From positions 744,001 to 808,000 of the forward strand of contig NZ_CP102605.1 in the NCBI RefSeq assembly GCF_024707505.1: a stretch of 64,000 bases of DNA. Direction: 5' to 3'. The notes under the pieces are model-generated. The model made no database searches, had not been told where the DNA came from, and was given only the letters and a program-made list of their open reading frames with translations. Position numbers and translations under genes: made by a program. Origin of the DNA: Pantoea sp. SOD02 (GTDB lineage Bacteria; Pseudomonadota; Gammaproteobacteria; Enterobacterales; Enterobacteriaceae). Shown here piece by piece: positions 43,735 to 52,566 of this stretch (its first letter is position 1; each line of letters starts with the position of its first letter).

Positions 43735-44119
43735 TCCAAGCAAGCACTTCCCTTCAGATCATTAAATCTATAATAGTAACAATTATTTGATACTCTAACT
43801 CTATGAAATTTATATTAATAAGATATTATATTTAAATTTCACGCACTTCAATAATTTTTAGTTATTAAGCTATTATTTGGCATGCAAAAGCACGCGAAGG
43901 CAATTGAGATCCCTTTGTTTTTTATAATTATCACCCTCATTTAAAAAAGCCAATAATAATAAAAATAGAAACAAATATTTCTAACAGTGTCTTGAAGTTA
44001 CTATTTACTTATCTAATATAACCGTAGCGGGACGTTGATGCGGCGTCACGATTTCGCCCCAGTCTCGCCACACCCTTTGAAGACTATTTGATAATCTTTT
44101 CCATTAAAGAGGCATAGTT
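43735..44119. other. AT-rich intergenic region before the GH19 gene
   Basis: About 385 bp, clearly more AT-rich than the flanks, with no gene seen. It contains an inverted repeat GAAATTTA/TAAATTTC (43805-43840). The base composition change marks the left border of a low-GC pair of genes. AAGAGG lies 7 bp before the next start. Confidence 0.5.
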
Positions 44120-45193
44120 ATGTCTATTCCACTCACCGCTCCAAATGTTCTCACTATTCTTGCTCTTTGTGGAACCGCCGGAATGATAGGTCAGGGAATT
44201 CGCGCAACGATTGGCCTGCATAAAGCGGGATATTTAAATTTAGATGGTAATGCAGCCAAAGCAGATTTTAATGCCAGTTATTTGATGGTCACATTGATGA
44301 TAGGTTTTATCGCGGGATGCATGTCTGGGATCGCACTTGGATTAAATGATCTGAATGGTGAAATAGATGCAAAAAAACTGTTAGCGTTGGTTGCTGCCGG
44401 ATATGCTGGGGTTGATTTTATTGAGGGTGCATTTAACTCTGTTGTGAAAACCAGTACTGGAAGCCAGCCACAACAGATAAATAGCGATGTTGCCAGTAGT
44501 GATTCTGACAATCCAACACTCAGTAAGCTATCAAGTTCAATAACCTCAAATTTCATTGCAATACCACCTGCTGAGCCGCTCGCAATTGCTCTCAAGAAAG
44601 TCAGCCCAGGATTGGATACAGATAGGTGGGTTCCTGCACTCAACTATGCTTTTGAGAAATTCGAAATAAACAGCGATCGCCGTATTGCCGCTGCCATAGG
44701 CCAATTCATGGTTGAGGCAGGCCCGACCTTCCATGAAATCAAAGAGAATATGCGTTATACGACGCTACGCCAGCTCATGCGCATTTTCGACAGGCATTTC
44801 GCCAATGAACAAGAGGCACAAACCTATTTAGGACAAGACCAAAAATTAGGCAATTTAGTGTATGCCAATCGACTCGGAAATGGCGATGTTGCTTCGGGTG
44901 ATGGTTTTCGCTATCGCGGACGAGGTCTCATTCAGCTAACAGGTAAGGCTGAATACCAGGAATTTGCCAATTATGTGAATCTACCTGTTGAAGAGGCCGC
45001 CGAATGGTGTGAAACGGAACAAGGTGCAGCCTCTTCTGCATGTTGGTATCTGAAAACACGAAATTGCCTGCCAGATGCTGATCGCTGGGATATAGATGCA
45101 TTAACCACCAAAGTTAATGGTAAAGCAAAAGTGGATTTGGCGAAAAGAATCGAGTATGCGGAAAAAATATTAACAATCATAGCAAGAAAATAG
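44120..45193 (+). CDS. membrane-anchored GH19 chitinase/endolysin-like protein
   Basis: The protein is 357 residues. The N-terminal 110 residues hold hydrophobic segments at about 9-28, 53-76 and 86-106 with a holin-like look (ALCGTAGMIGQGIRATIGL; LLALVAAGYAGVDFIEGAF). A Ser/Asn/Gln-rich linker (about 111-145) leads to a GH19 endolysin-type domain: GQFMVEAGPTFHEIKENMRYT with likely catalytic glutamate Glu199 and a second one at 206-209, then GDGFRYRGRGLIQLTGKAEYQ near 260. It should cut glycan strands of peptidoglycan. Phage lysins of this family lack such an anchor. GC is well below the neighbours, as expected for acquired DNA. A T6SS effector or a lysis protein of a secretion system are possible roles. 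Confidence 0.8.
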   Translation: MSIPLTAPNVLTILALCGTAGMIGQGIRATIGLHKAGYLNLDGNAAKADFNASYLMVTLMIGFIAGCMSGIALGLNDLNGEIDAKKLLALVAAGYAGVDFIEGAFNSVVKTSTGSQPQQINSDVASSDSDNPTLSKLSSSITSNFIAIPPAEPLAIALKKVSPGLDTDRWVPALNYAFEKFEINSDRRIAAAIGQFMVEAGPTFHEIKENMRYTTLRQLMRIFDRHFANEQEAQTYLGQDQKLGNLVYANRLGNGDVASGDGFRYRGRGLIQLTGKAEYQEFANYVNLPVEEAAEWCETEQGAASSACWYLKTRNCLPDADRWDIDALTTKVNGKAKVDLAKRIEYAEKILTIIARK

Positions 45194-45250
45194 TTTTATT
45201 TCTTTATTTTAAGCAAGAGGAACAATAAAAAATCAACCCGTGGTGAAAAA

Positions 45251-45781
45251 ATGTCAATAAAAGAGAACATCGAAAACAACCTAATAATCTGGTTTTTAAC
45301 ATCATTGTTAGGTGGCTTCCTTGCAGGAATCGCCACCTATAAGGCAATAATTGAAATTGCACACCTTGAGGTTGTACCTCAAGGTCAATGTACGATCGCT
45401 GATGTAAGAAAAAAAGAAGAAATTGATGTACCCATGAAGTCGTATACCATCGAGGCATTCTCCCCTCAAATATTGGACTCTGAAAACATTACAGTCTCTT
45501 ATCTTGGCGATAAATATAGTTATGATAGTATAAATAAATCTGTGAGTTTATTTATTAACTACCCACAAAATAAAAACATCAAAATAACTGAAAAAAATTA
45601 TGCCTCGATCGCTTTTGAATCTAAAAACATTTGGTTAACACAAGGTAAAGATACCCATTTTTACCTGGGTGAGTTGGGCGAATTCAAAGCAACCTTGAAA
45701 GACTTATTTTTCGATCAGGATGGCCATATAAGCCGATTGGTTATTGAAATTGCAGTTTTAAAAGACAATGTAAAACAGTGA
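45251..45781 (+). CDS. small single-pass membrane protein of unknown function
   Basis: The protein is 176 residues with one hydrophobic segment at about residues 11-33 and a polar, beta-rich remainder (VSYLGDKYSYDSINKSVSLFINY; HFYLGELGEFKATLKDLFFDQDG) that should lie in the periplasm. No family is recognised. It follows the GH19 gene by 57 bp on the same strand and shares its low GC, so the two probably moved together. An immunity protein or regulator for the lysozyme-like enzyme is a reasonable guess but not shown by the sequence. Confidence 0.65.
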   Translation: MSIKENIENNLIIWFLTSLLGGFLAGIATYKAIIEIAHLEVVPQGQCTIADVRKKEEIDVPMKSYTIEAFSPQILDSENITVSYLGDKYSYDSINKSVSLFINYPQNKNIKITEKNYASIAFESKNIWLTQGKDTHFYLGELGEFKATLKDLFFDQDGHISRLVIEIAVLKDNVKQ

Positions 45782-45809
45782 AGGCAGTCTTATCCTGCCT
45801 TACCTGAAT

Positions 45810-47123
45810 TCAATGTTTTACACCCATCAAATGATTTTCTTTCATAGGTCGGCGCGTTTCAGATGGATTGATATCGCACTCTTTCGGCAGTAACAGCGTA
45901 AATATTCCCGCGATCACCAGCGAACCCGCCAGCCAGCAGATCGCCACGTTTTGGCTATACAGCAGCGTCATGATCCCAACCAAGTACGGTCCACAGAATC
46001 CACCCAGATTACCCAACCCATTGATTACGCCACGTGCACTGCCCGCCACTTCTGGCGCAGCGATACGTCCGGGAATCGACCAGAATGGGCTGGTTGCTGC
46101 CTTGAGGAAGAAGCCGCACACCACCAGCGCGATATAGGCGGCGACGACGTTGTCATGCAGCACCACCGACGCCAGCAAGGCAGCGGCAAAGCAGAACAGC
46201 GACACCATCACCCACAAACGGCGCTTGCCGGTGCGATCGCTTAACCATGAAATGGCGTAGATGCCGAGCACCGTTGCCACAAAAGGAATCGCCGCCAGCA
46301 GGCCAACGCCCGCCATGTTGGTGCCGGTGAGATTTTTCAGGATACTCGGCAGCCACAGCGTGTAACCGTAATCGCCGGTTTGATAGAAGAAGTTGAGCGC
46401 CACCAATTTCATCAGGCCCGAGTTGCGAAACACCGCTTTCAACGGCGCTTTGCTGACCGGTTCCTTCTTAAGATGCTGAGCCTTTTCGCGCGCCAGTTCG
46501 CGCAGCAAATATTCCTTTTCACGTGCCGGTAACCAGCGCGCCTCTTCTGGACGATCGGCGATCACCAGCCACCATACCAGCAGCACTACGGCGGAAAGCA
46601 GGCCTTCAATAATGAACAGCCAGCGCCAGTCCAGCACATTGATGATGTAACCCGATATCGGCGCGGTAAACATGCCGCCTAACGGCGCAAACATCATGAC
46701 AAAGGCGTTGGCGCGTCCCAGCTCCTTTTCCGGGAACCAGTTGCTGACCATGGTTAACACCACCGGCAGCATGCCGCCTTCGGAAATCCCCAGCACGAAA
46801 CGCAGCGCCAGCAATTGATAGTGATTGGTGACAAAACCGGTGGCGATCGACACCACCATCCACGCGGTCAGCGACCAGGCAATAAAGCGTTTGCCGCTGC
46901 CATTGACCGCGATACGTCCGCCTGGCACCTGTAAAAACAGATAACCGATAAAGAAGATGCCGCTCACCACGCCGGCCATTTGGCTGGTGATCGCCAAATC
47001 CTGATCCATGCCGCCAGGCAGCGCAAAGCTGATATTGACGCGATCCATGAATGAGACAATGCAGGTGATGAGAATCGGGGCGATGACGCGATACCAGCGC
47101 GTTCCGGGGATTTTTTCTTGCAT
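45810..47123 (-). CDS. MFS transporter, anion:cation symporter (ACS) type
   Basis: A 437-residue, 12-helix transporter. RWYRVIAPILITCIVSFMDRVNISFALP is typical of the ACS group (GudP, ExuT, HpaX relatives). The middle loop (about 195-230) is charged, and GSARGVINGLGNLGGFCGPYLVG is the usual late motif. It should import an organic anion such as a sugar acid or aromatic acid. It stands alone; no catabolic gene adjoins it. The distance to the pirin gene is 187 bp with a terminator between. Confidence 0.88.
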   Translation of the reverse strand: MQEKIPGTRWYRVIAPILITCIVSFMDRVNISFALPGGMDQDLAITSQMAGVVSGIFFIGYLFLQVPGGRIAVNGSGKRFIAWSLTAWMVVSIATGFVTNHYQLLALRFVLGISEGGMLPVVLTMVSNWFPEKELGRANAFVMMFAPLGGMFTAPISGYIINVLDWRWLFIIEGLLSAVVLLVWWLVIADRPEEARWLPAREKEYLLRELAREKAQHLKKEPVSKAPLKAVFRNSGLMKLVALNFFYQTGDYGYTLWLPSILKNLTGTNMAGVGLLAAIPFVATVLGIYAISWLSDRTGKRRLWVMVSLFCFAAALLASVVLHDNVVAAYIALVVCGFFLKAATSPFWSIPGRIAAPEVAGSARGVINGLGNLGGFCGPYLVGIMTLLYSQNVAICWLAGSLVIAGIFTLLLPKECDINPSETRRPMKENHLMGVKH

Positions 47124-47266
47124 GCTGCCCTCTCCATGTTAAGCCGTGATGCTTAGGTTCATTGGCTAACTATTAAAGAGAGTATGGAAATAATTATTGC
47201 GATCTTAATCACTGCAATTAATGTTAAGAAAAAGTGTTACAACTGCTGTGATCGCGCATAAAAAAA

Positions 47267-47290
47267 AGCAGCGCGATGGCTCGCACTGCT
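47267..47290 (-). terminator. rho-independent terminator of the pirin gene
   Basis: On the minus strand AGCAGTGCG and CGCGCTGCT pair (one G-U) around a six-base loop and are followed by a run of eight T. It lies 21 bp beyond the pirin stop. Confidence 0.85.
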
Positions 47291-47310
47291 CTTTGTTCTC
47301 TTTTTAATCA

Positions 47311-48036
47311 TTAACGCTGCGGATGATTCACTTCCAGCGGACGCAAATCAAACACCAGCACTTCCGCATCATCACCATTAGCAAACTGCAGCGCGCTTTC
47401 GTTGCGAACGCGTGCGCCATCGCCTTCTTTGAACTTCACGCCGTTCACTTCGATGCTGCCGCGTGCTACGTGAATGTAGGCGTAACGATCGGCATCCAGC
47501 GCGAGGGTTTGCTGCTCGACACCGTCAAACAGTCCGGCATAAATGCGGATATCCTGACGCACGCTGAGTGAACCGTTTTCCCCTTCCGGCGAAATAATCA
47601 GGCGCAGCTGACCGCGTTTGTCACTTTCCGAGACCGAAACCTGCTGATAACCCGGAGGTGAATTACGTTCGCCAGGCACGATCCAGATCTGCAGAAAGTG
47701 CACGTTATCCGTTTTCGAGTGGTTGAACTCGCTGTGTGTGACGCCGCTACCGGCGCTCATTAGCTGCACATCACCCGGCACAATCACCGAACCGGTGCCC
47801 ATGGAATCTTTATGCTCCAGCGCGCCTTCCAGTACGTAGGAGATGATCTCCATGTTGTTGTGCGGATGCGCGCCAAAGCCGCGACCCGGTGCAACGCGGT
47901 CATCATTGATCACCAGCAAGTCTGAGAAGCCGGTTTGTTTTGGATCCCAGTAACTGGCGAAAGAGAACGTATGATGCGAATTCAACCAACCGTGGTCACC
48001 TACTCCGCGTTGTTCTGACAGGCGTTGTTCAATCAT
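47311..48036 (-). CDS. pirin family protein (YhhW-like)
   Basis: The 241-residue bicupin is close to E. coli YhhW. It has HGWLNSHHTFSFASYWDP, GFGAHPHNNMEIISYVLEGALEHKDSMG and MSAGSGVTHSEFNHS. The metal site His-x-His in HPHNNME plus the later histidine and glutamate of THSEFN are present. YhhW has quercetin 2,3-dioxygenase activity in vitro; the physiological role is unknown. It is divergent from a LysR gene 114 bp away, which may control it. Confidence 0.92.
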   Translation of the reverse strand: MIEQRLSEQRGVGDHGWLNSHHTFSFASYWDPKQTGFSDLLVINDDRVAPGRGFGAHPHNNMEIISYVLEGALEHKDSMGTGSVIVPGDVQLMSAGSGVTHSEFNHSKTDNVHFLQIWIVPGERNSPPGYQQVSVSESDKRGQLRLIISPEGENGSLSVRQDIRIYAGLFDGVEQQTLALDADRYAYIHVARGSIEVNGVKFKEGDGARVRNESALQFANGDDAEVLVFDLRPLEVNHPQR

Positions 48037-48150
48037 GGTCTGCTCCTCAAATTTGCTGTTGGGGGGCGATTGCCCTTCCCGTTGCAGATAAGTATACGTA
48101 AACTGATTTGCCTAACAATGCGTCATAATGACAATGACTGTCACCGATAA

Positions 48151-49035
48151 GTGGACAATATGCAGATTGAAGATCTCCGCATTTATGTAGCCGTGATTAA
48201 AGCCGGTAACTTCACCGCCGCCGCTGAACAACTGATGCTGTCGAAACAGTATGTCAGTCGCCGCATCGCCGCGCTGGAGGAGTCGCTTGGCGCGCGGCTG
48301 CTGAATCGCAACACGCGTAAGCTGTCGGTGACCGATAACGGCCAGCTGTTTGCCCAGCATGCGCAGCGCATTCTGGATGATGTGCAGGAAGCCGAGCTGG
48401 CGGTATCGGGACGTCGCCAGGTGTTACAAGGCAGCTTCCGCCTGAGCGTACCGATGTCGTTTGGCATCAGCCATCTGTCGCCGTTTATTGCCGAGTTTCT
48501 TAGCTTGCATCCGGGTTTGCAGTTTCAGGTTGAGTTGGCGGATCGGCATGTCGATATGGTCGGCGAAGGGTTTGATATGGCGATTCGCATCGGTACGCTG
48601 CCCGATTCGAGTTTGATCGCTAAGCGGCTGGGCGAGTTTCGCCGCGTGATCTGCGCCAGCCCGGCCTACCTGCAAGGCGCAGGCGCGCCGCGCACGCCGG
48701 AAGCACTGAGCGAACATTTATGTTTACGCTACGGACGCGAAAGCCAAACCGGCTGGGAATTGTTTAATGGCGACCAGCGCAAAGTGATCAGCGTGCATGG
48801 GCCGATGGTGAGTAACAACGGGGAAATGCTGCGTGATGCGGCGGTTGCCGGGTTGGGTTTGATTCTGCTGCCGGAGTTTATTGTGGCGCCAGCGCTGGCA
48901 AGCGGTGAGCTGGTGACGGTGTTAGAAGAGTGGCAACCGACCTCCCTGCATCTCAATGCGCTCTATCCGCAGCATCGCCAACGCAGTGAGATCAATCGAG
49001 TGTTTATGGCATTTTTGCAGCAGAAGTTAGCGTGA
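48151..49035 (+). CDS. LysR family transcriptional regulator
   Basis: The protein is 294 residues. The N-terminal winged helix-turn-helix is clear (FTAAAEQLMLSKQYVSRRIAALEESLGARLLNRNTR, about residues 18-52), followed by a periplasmic-binding-type effector domain (FRLSVPMSFG, LIAKRLGEFRRVICASPAYL). It is divergent from the pirin gene, the classic LysR arrangement, so control of the pirin is the simplest guess. A repeat pair begins 9 bp beyond the stop. Confidence 0.9.
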   Translation: MDNMQIEDLRIYVAVIKAGNFTAAAEQLMLSKQYVSRRIAALEESLGARLLNRNTRKLSVTDNGQLFAQHAQRILDDVQEAELAVSGRRQVLQGSFRLSVPMSFGISHLSPFIAEFLSLHPGLQFQVELADRHVDMVGEGFDMAIRIGTLPDSSLIAKRLGEFRRVICASPAYLQGAGAPRTPEALSEHLCLRYGRESQTGWELFNGDQRKVISVHGPMVSNNGEMLRDAAVAGLGLILLPEFIVAPALASGELVTVLEEWQPTSLHLNALYPQHRQRSEINRVFMAFLQQKLA

Positions 49036-49044
49036 TTGGACCAG

Positions 49045-49129
49045 GTGCGCATAAATGCGCACCCTACAAAACCTAAAACCCTATAATCGCGCATCCCACG
49101 CTTTCGTAGGGTCGCCATTCATGGCGACC
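49045..49129. repeat. repeat pair, GTGCGCAT-type and GGTCGCCAT-type palindromes in inverted orientation
   Basis: GTGCGCATAAATGCGCAC with CCTAC at 49045-49068 faces GTAGG plus a GGTCGCCAT palindrome at 49106-49129. It lies between convergent LysR and MFS stops, 8-9 bp from each. Confidence 0.85.
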
Positions 49130-49137
49130 GAAACGTG

Positions 49138-50370
49138 TTAATGACTTTCGTGCGCAAAGGTAATTGATTTGCGGCGTGCATCGCGCATCGCTACGGCATG
49201 AATCAACAGACCCAACACCGCCAAAATCGCGCCCACCCAACCGGTAGATTGCCATCCTAAACCCGCTGAAATGGTCACGCCGCCCAGCCAAGCGCCAAGC
49301 GCGTTGGCGAGGTTAAACGCCGAATGGTTCATCGCCGCCGCCATGGTTTGCGCGTCACCGGCGACATCCATCAAACGGATCTGCAGCACCGCTGCCAGCG
49401 CCACCATGGTGCCCACCAGCATCACGTTGATGGCACCTGCCAGCGCATAGTGTGCAGCAAACACGAAGGCGCTGAGCACCAGAAATGACCAGATCAGCAA
49501 AATGCGGATGGTCTTTTCAATGCCGCGATCGGCCAGACGACCACCGGCGATGTTGCCGATAATCATGCCTAAACCAAACAGCGCCAGCACCGCCGGGATC
49601 CAGCTCACCGGCATCTGCGCCAGTTCGGTCATGGTCGGTTTCACGTAGCTAAATACCGAGAACAATCCACCGCTGCCCACCGCGCCAATCGCCAGCGTCA
49701 GCAAGACCTGTTTGCGCGTCAGCGCGGACAATTCGCGCAACGGGCTGGCATTTTTGTCGCCCGCCACGTTCGGCACCCACAGCCAAATCAACAGCAACGT
49801 CACCAATGCCAGACCGCCGACAATCGCGAAGGCATCGCGCCAGCCAAACCATTGGCCGATTGCCGTCACGGCGGGCACGCCGAGTAAGTTGGCGATGGTC
49901 AGGCCAAACAGCACCATCGATACCGCTTGCGCGCGTTTGCGCCGTTCCACCAAACCGGCTGCGACTAAAGCCGCCACGCCGAAGAAGGTGCCGTGCGGGA
50001 AACCGGCGAGGAAACGCGCCAGCAGCATTGAGTAGTACCCCGGCGCAATGGCGCTCAGCAGGTTACCGGCGGCAAACAGGCCCATCAGCGTCATCAGGAA
50101 ATTACGGCGTGAGGCGCGTGCGCCCAGTACCGCCAGCAGCGGCGCACCGATGACCACGCCAAGCGCATAGATACTGATGAGATGCCCCGCCGAGGGGATC
50201 GATACGTCGAGACCTTTAGCTGCATCGGGCAGCAGGCCCATGATGACGAATTCGCCGGTACCAATGGCAAAGCCGCCGGTGCCGAGCGCGAACAAGGCTT
50301 TTAGCACGCTCTGACGCGGCAGCGATGCCTCATCCGGCAGCTGAGTAAGTTGGGGTTGTACTGATGACAT
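49138..50370 (-). CDS. MFS transporter of the drug:H+ antiporter (AraJ/YdhP-like) type
   Basis: A 410-residue, 12-helix transporter. The N-terminal GTGEFVIMGLLPDAAKGLDVSIPSAGHLISIYALGVVIGAPLLAVLGARASRR and PHGTFFGVAALVA are typical of the AraJ/YdhP/YdeA group of sugar or drug exporters. ATG 50370 is the start; six further codons upstream begin with TTG. The substrate is unknown. No regulator is attached. Confidence 0.88.
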   Translation of the reverse strand: MSSVQPQLTQLPDEASLPRQSVLKALFALGTGGFAIGTGEFVIMGLLPDAAKGLDVSIPSAGHLISIYALGVVIGAPLLAVLGARASRRNFLMTLMGLFAAGNLLSAIAPGYYSMLLARFLAGFPHGTFFGVAALVAAGLVERRKRAQAVSMVLFGLTIANLLGVPAVTAIGQWFGWRDAFAIVGGLALVTLLLIWLWVPNVAGDKNASPLRELSALTRKQVLLTLAIGAVGSGGLFSVFSYVKPTMTELAQMPVSWIPAVLALFGLGMIIGNIAGGRLADRGIEKTIRILLIWSFLVLSAFVFAAHYALAGAINVMLVGTMVALAAVLQIRLMDVAGDAQTMAAAMNHSAFNLANALGAWLGGVTISAGLGWQSTGWVGAILAVLGLLIHAVAMRDARRKSITFAHESH

Positions 50371-50508
50371 GAGTTTTCCGAACCGCAAGTGAAGAACTCA
50401 GCCAGGATCGTGGGCGCTTAACGCGACAGCCATCGTCGAGACCGAGAAGTATGAGCGGCGTATGATAGCGCAAAAATGTGTGAAGGGTTGGCGTTACGGT
50501 GCGGCTGA

Positions 50509-50769
50509 GGTCACCATGAATGGCGACCCTACAAAGGTTTGGTGCGTTTTTCGTAGGGTGCGCATTTATGCGCACCTGGTTCAATGATGCATCGTTCTGC
50601 CGGGGCAGCAGCGCTTCGGCTGAGGTCGCCATAAATGGCGACCCTACAAGGATTGGTGCGTTTATGCGCACCTGGTTCAATGATACATCGTTCTGCCGGG
50701 ACAGCAGCGCTTCGGCTGAGGTCGCCATGAATGGCGGCCCTACAATGGATTGGTGCGTTTATGCGCACC
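50509..50769. repeat. repeat-rich segment with tandemly duplicated 96-bp unit
   Basis: Palindromes of both subtypes alternate: GGTCRCCAT copies at 50509, 50624 and 50720, and GTGCGCAT copies near 50558. Within this, 50575-50670 and 50671-50767 are near-identical tandem copies (CCTGGTTCAATGATNCATCG... to ...TTTATGCGCA). The segment runs into the last codons of the ROK kinase gene. The 120 bp between it and the MFS start hold no gene. Confidence 0.85.
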
Positions 50770-51703
50770 TGGTTAAATCACGCGCCAACAGGGCGGCGCC
50801 CATCATGCCGCCGTGATGCGCGAACTCGCCTGGCACCACCAACTGATGCGCGGTGCGGCGCAGCACGTAGCTCTGCACCACCTCATCTAACGCCGCGATC
50901 AATGGAGCCACTGATGCCAATCCGCCGCCAACCGCCACGCGCGACGCGCCTGTGATGTTGATGCTGTACGCCAGCGGCTGCCCGACAATTTGCAGCCATG
51001 CCTGAATGGTTTGCTGCGCCTGCACATCCTGCTGCTGCCAGCGTTCAATGATCTCCACGCTGCTCGCCGTGCGGTCGTGCAACGTTTGATGCAGATTTTC
51101 CAGCCCACGCGCGCCACCGTAGCTGTCGAGACAGCCTTTTTGGCCGCACGGACACGCTTTGCGCGGCAGTCGACGCGTGACGCCATCGATCTCCACTTCG
51201 GTTAGCGTGATCGGCCCATGTCCCCATTCGCCGGTCAAACCGTTCTGCCCGGTGATGATGCGGCCATCCGCCACCAATCCGCCGCCAACGCCCGAACCGA
51301 GAATCGCGCCAAATACCACTTTGTGTCCTTTGCCCACGCCCGCCAGCGCTTCCGCCAACGTGAAACAGTCGGCATCGTTATGCACTATCACCTCGCGTTG
51401 CAGGATCGCGCCAAGCTCTTTTGCCAGACGGCGCTGATGAAACGCGGGAATATTGCTGGCAAACATCTCGCCGGAATCGGGTGCCACAATGCCGGCGGTA
51501 GAGATCGCCACCGGACTGCTGGCGGTAAAATGCAGGTGATGTTGGGCAATCATGCTGCTCACCAGCGCGGTGAACTCGTCCCAGCTTGCCGCCGGGATTT
51601 TTTGCTGATCGAGAAGGGTTAATTCATCCTGCGCATTCATTACGCCTAACTTAATAAAAGAGCCGCCCAGATCGAGGCAAATCACCGCAGATTGTTTACT
51701 CAT
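50759..51703 (-). CDS. ROK family sugar kinase
   Basis: A 314-residue ROK kinase. The phosphate loop is DLGGSFIKLGV near the N-terminus. The catalytic aspartate is in VIVHNDADCF near residue 112, and the zinc site CPCGQKGC follows near 185 (the CxCGxxGCxE family motif). It should phosphorylate a sugar or amino sugar in the cytosol. Its ATG overlaps the GsiD-like stop (ATGA), so it belongs to the peptide-importer operon. The last codons (Arg-Cys-Ala-stop) are encoded by the intergenic repeat, showing that the original end was replaced or extended. Confidence 0.9.
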   Translation of the reverse strand: MSKQSAVICLDLGGSFIKLGVMNAQDELTLLDQQKIPAASWDEFTALVSSMIAQHHLHFTASSPVAISTAGIVAPDSGEMFASNIPAFHQRRLAKELGAILQREVIVHNDADCFTLAEALAGVGKGHKVVFGAILGSGVGGGLVADGRIITGQNGLTGEWGHGPITLTEVEIDGVTRRLPRKACPCGQKGCLDSYGGARGLENLHQTLHDRTASSVEIIERWQQQDVQAQQTIQAWLQIVGQPLAYSINITGASRVAVGGGLASVAPLIAALDEVVQSYVLRRTAHQLVVPGEFAHHGGMMGAALLARDLTRCA

Positions 51704-52566
51704 AAACGTTTATCCATCACATCACGCAAACCGTCGCCCAGCACATTGAAGCCCAGCACGGTAATCAAAATCGCCAATCCGGGGAAGAGAGACACATAAA
51801 TATTCAGGCCGAGGAAGTTGCGTCCATCGCTCATCATGGTGCCCCATTCCGGCATCGGGGGCTGCACGCCTAAACCGAGGAATGACAGGCTAGCGGCAGA
51901 CAGCACCACCGCGCCGGCCGTCAGCGTTGATTGCACAATCAGCGGGCCAATTGAGTTACGCAGAATATAGTGGGTAATGATGCGCGGATAGCGCACGCCG
52001 AGCATATGCGCCGCTTCAATGTACTCCATGTTCTTCAGGCCCAGCGTCAGGTTGCGGCTCAAACGCGCATAGACCGGAATCGAGAACAGCGAGATGGCGA
52101 TCAGCATATTGGTCAGCCCTTCACCAAGTACGCTAACAATCAAAATCGCCAGCACGATGCCGGGAAAGGCGAAGATGATATCCATCACCCACATGATCAG
52201 CGCATCAATTTTGCGTCCGGCTAAACCAGAAATGATGCCAAGCGGAATGCCGATCACCATTGAGATGGCGACGCTGAGGCTCACTTCAAACAGCGTGATG
52301 CGCGCGCCGTAAATCACGCGCGAGAAAATGTCGCGGCCATAATCGTCGGTGCCAAACCAGTGTGCGGCCGACGGCGCTTGCAAGGTATTCAGCAGATCCT
52401 GCTCCACCGGATCCCAATGGGTAATCAGCGGAGCCAGCGCGGCGGCCAGCACCACCAGCAGCACTAACGCACCGCCGATAGCAATCGAAGGATTCGCCAT
52501 CAGGATGCTGATCGGGTGTCGGCTGCGCGAACGCGGCGGCAGCACGGAAGTTTCAATGCTGTTCAT
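51700..52566 (-). CDS. ABC peptide importer permease, GsiD/DppC-like
   Basis: The protein is 288 residues with about six membrane segments. HWFGTDDYGRDIFSRVIYGARITL near residue 70 and the EAA loop (YIEAAHMLGVRYPRIITHYILRNSIGPLIVQ, about 180-210) identify the DppC/GsiD family. It pairs with the DppB/GsiC-like permease, whose stop overlaps this start (TGATG). Confidence 0.92.
   Translation of the reverse strand: MNSIETSVLPPRSRSRHPISILMANPSIAIGGALVLLVVLAAALAPLITHWDPVEQDLLNTLQAPSAAHWFGTDDYGRDIFSRVIYGARITLFEVSLSVAISMVIGIPLGIISGLAGRKIDALIMWVMDIIFAFPGIVLAILIVSVLGEGLTNMLIAISLFSIPVYARLSRNLTLGLKNMEYIEAAHMLGVRYPRIITHYILRNSIGPLIVQSTLTAGAVVLSAASLSFLGLGVQPPMPEWGTMMSDGRNFLGLNIYVSLFPGLAILITVLGFNVLGDGLRDVMDKRL

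Noticed and set aside
43805..43840. Terminator or attachment site from the AT-rich inverted repeat
   Set aside because: The arms are only 8 bp of A and T, a match easily expected by chance in such AT-rich DNA, and no second copy or T-run supports a function.
44120..45193. Prophage remnant
   Set aside because: A GH19 lysin-like gene alone is not enough. No integrase, portal, terminase, tail or att-like repeats were seen within several kilobases.
50509..50769. Possible CRISPR array because of regularly spaced similar sequences
   Set aside because: The repeats are palindromes of two types, the intervening sequence is itself duplicated rather than unique, and no cas genes are near. It is an expanded REP-like locus.
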